A stretch of DNA of 38,944 bases from Flavobacterium sp. YO12 (GTDB lineage: Bacteria > Bacteroidota > Bacteroidia > Flavobacteriales > Flavobacteriaceae): assembly GCF_004119495.1 (NCBI RefSeq), contig NZ_NRQU01000046.1:1-38944 (forward strand), given 5' to 3'. The notes beneath the pieces are model-generated. The model had not been told where the DNA came from, did not search any database, and saw only the letters and a list, made by a program, of their open reading frames with translations. Positions 33,161-38,944 of this stretch are shown one piece after another. Every line of letters begins with the position of its first letter. Position 1 is the first letter of the stretch. Position numbers and translations under genes: made by a program.

Positions 33161-34822
33161 TTATTTCAATAACGCAGGCAAAATATACTCCTGTACAATC
33201 TTATCTGCCTGAGCATGAGCATAAGGTTTATTATACGCTTTTGATGTAATAATAATCACAAGTGGAAGTTCTTTAAAAACAATAAATTCGTTTCCGCCAT
33301 TTCCGGCACAATAAAAAGTTTCATAACTCTTACCCTTAAAAACAAAAGTTTTATTCCAAAACAAGTAACCATAAAACTGATTATCTCTTTCCGGAATCTG
33401 AATTTGTTTAGTAAACGATTTATCTATCCAATCTTTACTTAATATTTTTTTTCCATTCCAGACACCGTTGTTTTTATACAATTGAGCATATTTTGCATAT
33501 TCCAGCGAAGTCATTTGCAAACTTCCAGCCGTATTAACCACATTTTGAGGCGTATATTGCCATTGATATTCTGTAATGTTTAAAGGTTTAAAAAGTTTCT
33601 CTGCTGCATATTTCTCCAACCCACCAGGAACAGATTTATCCAGAATATCGCCTAATACTACAACTCCTGCTGTAAAATAATCCCATTGACCTCCGTTTGT
33701 TTTAGCTTTATTCATTGGTAAATCAAGAGCAAACTTAACCCAGTTGTCTGTTGGATACATGTTTTCTTCGTTTCCGGGCGATTGTCCATCCATGTCAGAT
33801 CCGTCAATAGCAGAGCTCATCGTAAGCAAATCTTTTATTTTTACCCTGTCTTTTTCAACGTCGTAATGATCAAATTGCTTTAAATCATAGAACTTGCTCA
33901 AAGTGACATTTTCATTTTTAATATAACCATCCTGAATCGCTAATCCCATTAAAGTTGAAGCAAATGATTTTCCTGCAGAACGTGTATCGTGTAACGTTTT
34001 TCGATTGGCATCATTAAAATACTCTTCCAACATTAATTTACCTTCGCGAATTACCACTACACTTGTTATTTCTTTTAAATTATATTGACCAATAGCCGTA
34101 TTAAGTTCCTCAATTTTCTTTTTGTCAAAAGGCAAAGCCGAAACTTCCCAGCCGCTATTAGGCTGTATTTCCTGAATCTCGATTTCTTTTGCCGATAATT
34201 GAGGCTTTTTTACAACTAATTCTACCTGTCCTTCGGCAATTAAACTTCCCGTTTTAACCTCACTTGTATCATTCAATTTTATATACGGTCTGATTTCTAT
34301 TTTTAGTAAATGCTTCCCTTCTACTAATACTTTTTCCCCTCCATTATTCTTAAATCTCTCCCACATATAAATTGCCCACCAGTCCTCTCCTTTTGAACTG
34401 GTAAGAGGAACGCGAAAAGTAATAGATGTTTTTTTATTTCCTCCAGATCCAAAATTAGCTCCAGAATGAATGTTTTCTTTATAAATAAACTTACCATCTA
34501 CATAAAAGGAAAATTGAAGATTTCCTAATTCTAAAAGTTTCTCTGCTGGTACATCTGGTGCTAATTGATGCAGATAATTGACAACAGAATTATCCATAAA
34601 AACCCTTATATTTAAATCAGATTTGCGTTTAAGCTCAAATGATTTCAGCATATCTGAACTTTTGTATTGTTCTAATGGAATGTTACCATTCATAAAGGTC
34701 ACTTTGCCTGTATTCGATTTTTGAAGATCAGTTGTAATCGCATCTGCGGGATACAAATTATTGTTTTGAGCCATTAGATTATGGCATACAAAAAGTAGAA
34801 ACATTGTCAGAATTCGATTCAT
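33161..34822 (-). CDS. Serine hydrolase, class C beta-lactamase fold
   Basis: I start at ATG 34822 (553 aa, MNRILTMFLLFVC), since a -7 box (34850-34857) overlaps any longer start. The signal peptide ends LMAQ. The first ~200 mature residues form a beta-rich domain not recognised. From about 220 comes the beta-lactamase/esterase fold: SAGK (282-285) with the nucleophilic Ser and Lys, DYFTAG at the Y-x-N position, and CAGNGGNEF near the end. The family includes esterases, D-Ala-D-Ala peptidases and transesterases. The exact reaction cannot be given. It has its own promoter and lies next to an AraC regulator on the same strand. Confidence 0.85.
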   Translation of the reverse strand: MNRILTMFLLFVCHNLMAQNNNLYPADAITTDLQKSNTGKVTFMNGNIPLEQYKSSDMLKSFELKRKSDLNIRVFMDNSVVNYLHQLAPDVPAEKLLELGNLQFSFYVDGKFIYKENIHSGANFGSGGNKKTSITFRVPLTSSKGEDWWAIYMWERFKNNGGEKVLVEGKHLLKIEIRPYIKLNDTSEVKTGSLIAEGQVELVVKKPQLSAKEIEIQEIQPNSGWEVSALPFDKKKIEELNTAIGQYNLKEITSVVVIREGKLMLEEYFNDANRKTLHDTRSAGKSFASTLMGLAIQDGYIKNENVTLSKFYDLKQFDHYDVEKDRVKIKDLLTMSSAIDGSDMDGQSPGNEENMYPTDNWVKFALDLPMNKAKTNGGQWDYFTAGVVVLGDILDKSVPGGLEKYAAEKLFKPLNITEYQWQYTPQNVVNTAGSLQMTSLEYAKYAQLYKNNGVWNGKKILSKDWIDKSFTKQIQIPERDNQFYGYLFWNKTFVFKGKSYETFYCAGNGGNEFIVFKELPLVIIITSKAYNKPYAHAQADKIVQEYILPALLK

Positions 34823-34845
34823 GATTTGATTGATTTGATTGATTA
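34823..34845. repeat. GATTTGATT tandem repeat before the start codon
   Basis: GATTTGATTGATTTGATTGATT (34823-34844) made of a 9-bp unit with partial copies. It lies in the leader of the serine hydrolase. Confidence 0.6.
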
Positions 34846-34849
34846 AAGG

Positions 34850-34857
34850 CAAAAATA
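34850..34857 (-). promoter_or_regulatory. -7 box of the serine hydrolase gene
   Basis: TATTTTTG on the minus strand matches TAnnTTTG. The RNA would start near 34844, 22 nt before the chosen start codon. Confidence 0.5.
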
Positions 34858-34900
34858 AGTCTCCTAAAACTGTAAAACTTGTACAGAATTAACATTACAA

Positions 34901-35716
34901 TTATTTTTTGAAAAGAATCTTTTTATGTGCAGAAGGGTTTATTCCATTGATTTCCTTAAAGCAGCGATTGAAATGGCTTTGATCTGAAAAACCACATTGA
35001 TGCGCAATTTCTGTAAAAGACTGGTGTTTAGACCCCATTAACGAAAGCGCCTTTTCAACTTTTAATTTCCTAATATATTCACCCAAAGTACAATTAAAAT
35101 ACTTCGAAAAATCTCGAGAAAGATGCATAGGATGAATATTAAGTATTTTAGATAAATAATCAAGAGTCAGCAAATCGGCAAATTGTTCATGAAGAATTTC
35201 GTCAATCATAGTGACCCATTTTGGATTTTTATGCAAGACATCTACAGAGCTTTTTTTAAGTTTAGACAATATTTCCAGCAATAAAGTTTGTGTAGAAAGA
35301 TCTGAATCACCATCATCAATTTTTGAGGCCCTAAAAATTTTATACATCAGCAGTTTAATATCCGGATTACTAATTTTAGTACTTCCTTCTAAACCATCGC
35401 TGGTTAATGACAATTTATCAAACCATTCCTTCTCTATTTCAAGATGAAAGCCTCTTGTAAACACATCATCTGGTTTGATATTATAATGTGCATCTTGCCA
35501 ATTATGAAACAACAAACTTCCAGGAACACAATTATAGACTTCTTTTTTATTTCCTTCAATCACATTTCCTTCAAGAATAAAAGTAAAATAAGCATGTTCG
35601 TGATAATGCCAGTCCACTTTAGGATGTGTATAGACAGTATCTGTCAAAGTAAGTCCTTCAAAACAAATTGTCTTATTTGTTTCTCCGTAAAACTCCCCTT
35701 TTTGCGAATGTTTCAT
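34901..35716 (-). CDS. AraC-family transcriptional regulator with cupin domain
   Basis: The 271-aa protein has an N-terminal cupin-like sensor (WHYHEHAYFTFILEGNVIEGNKKEVYNCVPGSLLFHNWQ region: H-x-H and a later H). The C-terminal helix-turn-helix pair spans about 170-270 (LTLDYLSKILNIHPMHLSRDFSKYF, and SFTEIAHQCGFSDQSHFNRCFKEINGINPSAHK). The effector is unknown. It is immediately upstream of the serine hydrolase gene on the same strand, but that gene has its own promoter in the 78-bp gap. It may regulate the hydrolase, or itself. Confidence 0.88.
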   Translation of the reverse strand: MKHSQKGEFYGETNKTICFEGLTLTDTVYTHPKVDWHYHEHAYFTFILEGNVIEGNKKEVYNCVPGSLLFHNWQDAHYNIKPDDVFTRGFHLEIEKEWFDKLSLTSDGLEGSTKISNPDIKLLMYKIFRASKIDDGDSDLSTQTLLLEILSKLKKSSVDVLHKNPKWVTMIDEILHEQFADLLTLDYLSKILNIHPMHLSRDFSKYFNCTLGEYIRKLKVEKALSLMGSKHQSFTEIAHQCGFSDQSHFNRCFKEINGINPSAHKKILFKK

Positions 35717-35982
35717 AAGTACTTTGAATAGAATTACTGATAGATAAAAAACTTTCTTTTGAAAATTAACGATATAAATATAATAATGATTCCGTTTAAA
35801 TTACAAAAGAAGAAGCAGTATAAAATAGAAATAGCAGGTTAAACGATTTCATGCCTTATTAATCCAGCTGTTTCCATCTGATAATTTAATATTTCCTGAT
35901 CACTTATTTTATTTATTATTCGAAACGAACTTAATCTCCTCATTTTAACCATTATCTAAGATATAATTTCTAAATTAGTGAT

Positions 35983-37110
35983 ATGGAAACAAATCCGGAT
36001 GTACTCATTATTGGCGGCGGACTAGCCGGTTTGACTGCGGCTATACATTTGTCTCAAAAGAAACTAAAAGTAATTTTGATCGAAAAATCAAGTTATCCTC
36101 GACACAAAGTTTGCGGTGAATATATCTCTAACGAAATCCTTCCCTATTTGCAATGGCTTGGCGCCGATGTTTTAGAACTAAATCCCACCGACATTTCAAA
36201 ATTTGAATTTACTGCCGGCAACGCGAAAAAAGCTTCTGCAACACTTCCATTAGGAGGCTTTGGCGTAAGCCGATATACACTTGATAATTTTTTATATGAA
36301 AAAGCATCAGCCCATAATTGTACTATTATTAATGAGATTGTTACTAATGTATCTTTTGATAATGATATATTCACCATAAATACTTCAAATCAAACTTTTA
36401 ATGCAAAAATAGTTTTAGGTGCTTTTGGAAAAAGATCAAACATAGATCAAGTTTTGACAAGAAGCTTTATTCATAAAAAATCGCCTTGGTTAGCAGTAAA
36501 AGCACACTATTCGGGTAGTTTAGACGATGATCTTGTGGCGCTTCATAACTTCAAAGGAGGTTATTGCGGAGTTTCTAAAGTCGAAAACAACGTCATAAAC
36601 ATCTGTTATCTGGCAGATTATAAAACCTTTAAACAATATAAAAACATTGACGACTATCAGCAAAATGTACTTTATAAAAACAAACACCTTAAAGCCATTT
36701 TTGAGAATAGTCAACTTCTTTTTGATAAACCGTTAACTATAAGTCAAATTTCTTTTGATAAAAAGCAAGCTGTTGAAAACCATATTTTAATGATTGGCGA
36801 TACGGCTGGACTTATTCATCCGCTTTGCGGCAACGGAATGGCGATGGCAATTCACAGTGCCAAAATAGCATCAGAATTAATCTTAAAATATTTTTCGGAA
36901 CAACAAATGCCTCGTGAAATAGTCGAAAAAAAATATACCGAAGAATGGAATATTCATTTTGGAAAAAGAATGCTTTGGGGCCGAATTCTTGCCCAGATCT
37001 TAACTCATAAAATTGTTACAAACATACTTGTTACAATAGCTGCATCGTTTCCTAAAGTAATATCAAGAATAATAAAACAAACACATGGCAAAACAATAGC
37101 AATTCACTAA
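35983..37110 (+). CDS. FAD-dependent oxidoreductase of the polyketide cluster
   Basis: The 375-aa protein starts with a Rossmann FAD-binding motif VLIIGGGLAGLTAA (7-20). Then come KVCGEYISNE, and the second FAD motif IGDTAGLIHPLCGNGMAMA (271-289), typical of the geranylgeranyl-reductase/FixC group of flavoprotein monooxygenases and reductases. No signal peptide; the C-terminal 40 residues are hydrophobic enough for membrane contact. It lies directly before the methyltransferase and type III polyketide synthase genes, with no gap (stop 37110, next start 37111). It would modify the polyketide product by oxidation or reduction. Confidence 0.85.
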   Translation: METNPDVLIIGGGLAGLTAAIHLSQKKLKVILIEKSSYPRHKVCGEYISNEILPYLQWLGADVLELNPTDISKFEFTAGNAKKASATLPLGGFGVSRYTLDNFLYEKASAHNCTIINEIVTNVSFDNDIFTINTSNQTFNAKIVLGAFGKRSNIDQVLTRSFIHKKSPWLAVKAHYSGSLDDDLVALHNFKGGYCGVSKVENNVINICYLADYKTFKQYKNIDDYQQNVLYKNKHLKAIFENSQLLFDKPLTISQISFDKKQAVENHILMIGDTAGLIHPLCGNGMAMAIHSAKIASELILKYFSEQQMPREIVEKKYTEEWNIHFGKRMLWGRILAQILTHKIVTNILVTIAASFPKVISRIIKQTHGKTIAIH

Positions 37111-37824
37111 ATGGCCGTTAGTACCCAATATAGAACACTCGCTCCTGAGATTATGGATGATTTTTTTCTAGAAGGAGAAGAACTTCAAGCTGCACTTGAT
37201 CAAATTGCTCGCATAAATCAATTGCTTGGCGGCAACAAACTCACTCTTCACGGAATAAAACAATTGCTAAAAAAGACGGATACTGCCAAAACAATAACAA
37301 TTGCTGATATAGGCTGTGGCAATGGCGATATGCTGCGAATGCTGGCGAAATTTGGTAAAAAAAATAATCTCAATTTTAAACTTATCGGCATTGATGCAAA
37401 CGCTTTTACAATAAAATATGCACAAAATTTATCTAGAGAATATCCTAATATCCAATATTATTGCGAAGACATTTTTAGCCCAGAATTTGAAAGCCGAAAA
37501 TATGATATTGTATTATGCACCTTGACGCTGCATCATTTTACCAATGTCGAAATATTAAATATAATTACTATCTTTAATAAGAATGTTGAGGTTGGAATTA
37601 TTATTAACGACCTGCATCGCAGCAAACTAGCATATCGTCTTTTTGAATTGATTTGTATTCTTTTTAGTTTGAATAAAATGTCGCGTCAAGATGGACTAGT
37701 ATCAATTTTAAGAGGATTTAAAAAAACTGATCTGGAAGAATTCTCCAAAAAACTAAACTTAAAAAACTATACCATAAACTGGAAATGGGCATTTCGCTAT
37801 CAATGGATAATTACTAAAACATGA
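37111..37824 (+). CDS. SAM-dependent methyltransferase
   Basis: The 237-aa class I methyltransferase has motif I IADIGCGNGDML (about 63-74), the acidic ribose-binding IGIDANAFTI, and a later LHHF following VLCTLTLHHF. The C-terminal half is helical and hydrophobic (YRLFELICILFSL), often seen in enzymes for lipophilic substrates. It starts directly after the oxidoreductase stop and overlaps the polyketide synthase start by ATGA, so all three are co-translated. It probably methylates an O or C atom of the polyketide. Confidence 0.85.
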   Translation: MAVSTQYRTLAPEIMDDFFLEGEELQAALDQIARINQLLGGNKLTLHGIKQLLKKTDTAKTITIADIGCGNGDMLRMLAKFGKKNNLNFKLIGIDANAFTIKYAQNLSREYPNIQYYCEDIFSPEFESRKYDIVLCTLTLHHFTNVEILNIITIFNKNVEVGIIINDLHRSKLAYRLFELICILFSLNKMSRQDGLVSILRGFKKTDLEEFSKKLNLKNYTINWKWAFRYQWIITKT

Positions 37825-38873
37825 GTGTAAAAATAGTAACAGTTGCCAAGCAGCTACCGCAATATTCAAGAGAAACGTCCGAAATAATTCCAATGTTGGA
37901 AAATTGGCTTCACGGACAAGACGAACGCTTCATCAAAAAAGTCAAAAAAATATTTGAAGGCGCCGCTGTAGACAAACGTTACTCTATAATGGATCCTGAA
38001 TCTGTTTTTACAGCAACTTCATTTGAAGATAAAAACGATATCTATAGTCGGGAAGTTATTATACTGGGCGAACAGGTTCTACAAAAAGCACTCGAAAAAG
38101 CCAATTGGAATCCCGAAACTTTAGACTATATCATTACTGTAAGCTGTACGGGAATAATGATTCCGTCTTTAGATGCATATCTTGTCAATAAAATGAAATT
38201 AAGGCAAGATATTGTACGGCTTCCTGTAACCGAAATGGGTTGTGCCGCGGGAATATCTGGAATAATTTATGCTAAAAATTTCCTGAAAGCTAATCCTGGA
38301 AAACGTGCTGCTGTAATTGCTGTAGAATCACCAACAGCAACTTTTCAACTTGATGATTTTTCAATGCCTAATATTGTAAGTGCTGCTATTTTTGGTGATG
38401 GAGCAGCTTGTTGTTTATTATCTTCCTATGAAGAGGATTCTGGTCCCGAAATACTCGCGGAAGAAATGTATCATTTTTATGATGCTGAACACATGATGGG
38501 ATTTAAACTCACTAATAATGGTTTAAAAATGGTGCTGGATATAGAAGTACCAGAAACTATTGCCTCCCATTTTGAAGATATTATTCATCCGTTTCTAGAA
38601 AAAAACAGCTTAAAAATTGAAAATATAGATCATATGATATTCCATCCCGGTGGAAAAAAAATCATTAATAAAGTAGAGTCACTTTTCTCAGAATTAGAAA
38701 AAAACATAAACTCAACTAAAGAAGTACTTAAACAGTATGGTAATATGTCGAGTGCTACAGTTTTATACGTTTTAGAACAAATTATGGACGAAAATCCGCA
38801 AGCAGGAGAAAAAGGATTAATGCTCAGTTTTGGTCCAGGATTTTCGGCACAGCGAGTTTTACTGCAATGGTAA
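37821..38873 (+). CDS. Type III polyketide synthase (chalcone/stilbene synthase family)
   Basis: The 350-aa protein has the usual length and all three catalytic residues: Cys141 in VTEMGCAAGISG, His275 in IFHPGGKK, and Asn308 in QYGNMSSATVLYVLE. The C-terminus LMLSFGPGFSAQRVLLQW contains the G-P-G loop. Such synthases extend an acyl-CoA starter with malonyl-CoA and fold it to an alkylresorcinol, pyrone or phloroglucinol. The starter cannot be told from sequence. The stop lies 71 bp before the window end, so other cluster genes may follow. Confidence 0.93.
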   Translation: MSVKIVTVAKQLPQYSRETSEIIPMLENWLHGQDERFIKKVKKIFEGAAVDKRYSIMDPESVFTATSFEDKNDIYSREVIILGEQVLQKALEKANWNPETLDYIITVSCTGIMIPSLDAYLVNKMKLRQDIVRLPVTEMGCAAGISGIIYAKNFLKANPGKRAAVIAVESPTATFQLDDFSMPNIVSAAIFGDGAACCLLSSYEEDSGPEILAEEMYHFYDAEHMMGFKLTNNGLKMVLDIEVPETIASHFEDIIHPFLEKNSLKIENIDHMIFHPGGKKIINKVESLFSELEKNINSTKEVLKQYGNMSSATVLYVLEQIMDENPQAGEKGLMLSFGPGFSAQRVLLQW

Positions 38874-38889
38874 TATTGCATAAAACTGA

Positions 38890-38944
38890 ACGCGGATTTT
38901 ACTGATTCGCGATGCGAAAACGCGGATTTAAATGGATTTTAAAA
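38890..38944. repeat. Flavobacterial-type ACGCGGATTT repeat
   Basis: ACGCGGATTT occurs twice (near 38890 and 38929), separated by TTCGCGATGCGAA, which is nearly palindromic, and followed by AAATGGATTTT. Intergenic arrays built of CGCGGATTTAAACGGATTT-like units are common in flavobacteria. Confidence 0.6.

Noticed and set aside
35717..35982. Operator or RNA in the spacer before the polyketide operon
   Set aside because: Only loose AT-rich inverted repeats were seen and no consensus promoter box, so nothing can be claimed.

Overview
The window looks like a chromosomal segment of a Flavobacterium-type member of the Bacteroidota. The DNA is AT-rich. Promoters, where visible, follow the Bacteroidota pattern of TTG near -33 and TAnnTTTG near -7. 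Gene families are typical of the phylum: two TonB-dependent receptors, an ECF sigma/FecR pair, DUF4249 and DUF2490 proteins, and several AraC regulators. Intergenic regions carry short palindromic and degenerate tandem repeats. I see no rRNA, tRNA, CRISPR array, insertion sequence or prophage.

Layout. 21-2586 (minus): a secreted histidine acid phosphatase and an MFS transporter. 2827-5542 (plus): a papain/CHAP-like cysteine hydrolase without a signal peptide, then a 513-aa protein that looks like a carboxylate-amine ligase of the GCS/GS fold. The ligase has a strong promoter, a roughly 340-nt leader and a possible 33-aa leader ORF. 5650-9276 (minus): a copper module made of an HMA chaperone, a CopA-type ATPase and an AraC regulator with its own CxxC metal-binding N-terminus. 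9517-12928: a TonB receptor divergent from a MocR-type regulator, with a palindrome in the 43-bp shared control region. The regulator lacks the usual PLP lysine. 13015-14691 (minus): a GreA/GreB-type factor and a DUF2490 outer-membrane protein.

15065-22104 (plus) is the most striking region. An AraC regulator is followed by two paralogous secreted pilin-like proteins, a PapD-like periplasmic chaperone, a two-domain tip-like protein and a 924-aa usher-like outer-membrane protein. All three subunit-like proteins end in a similar C-terminal strand (a YST-containing motif), as in chaperone-usher pilins. The first pilin has a near-ideal promoter with a perfect palindrome between its two boxes, and a terminator directly after the gene. 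I read this as a Bacteroidota chaperone-usher-like surface fibre system.

22218-27409 (minus) is a regulated uptake operon: ECF sigma factor, an HMA-fold-like protein without cysteines, FecR, a TonB receptor and a DUF4249 lipoprotein. The receptor's STN segment is separated from the rest by a one-base frame difference at an A10 tract. 27785-30409 (plus) encodes an MprF-like lipid aminoacyltransferase/flippase, followed by a repeat-rich 550-bp spacer. 30958-35716 holds a NodB-type deacetylase lipoprotein, a bestrophin-like channel, a TonB-receptor fragment, a serine hydrolase and an AraC regulator. 35983-38873 (plus) is a tight three-gene operon (FAD oxidoreductase, methyltransferase, type III polyketide synthase), probably for a small aromatic or pyrone metabolite. 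The window ends in another dispersed repeat.
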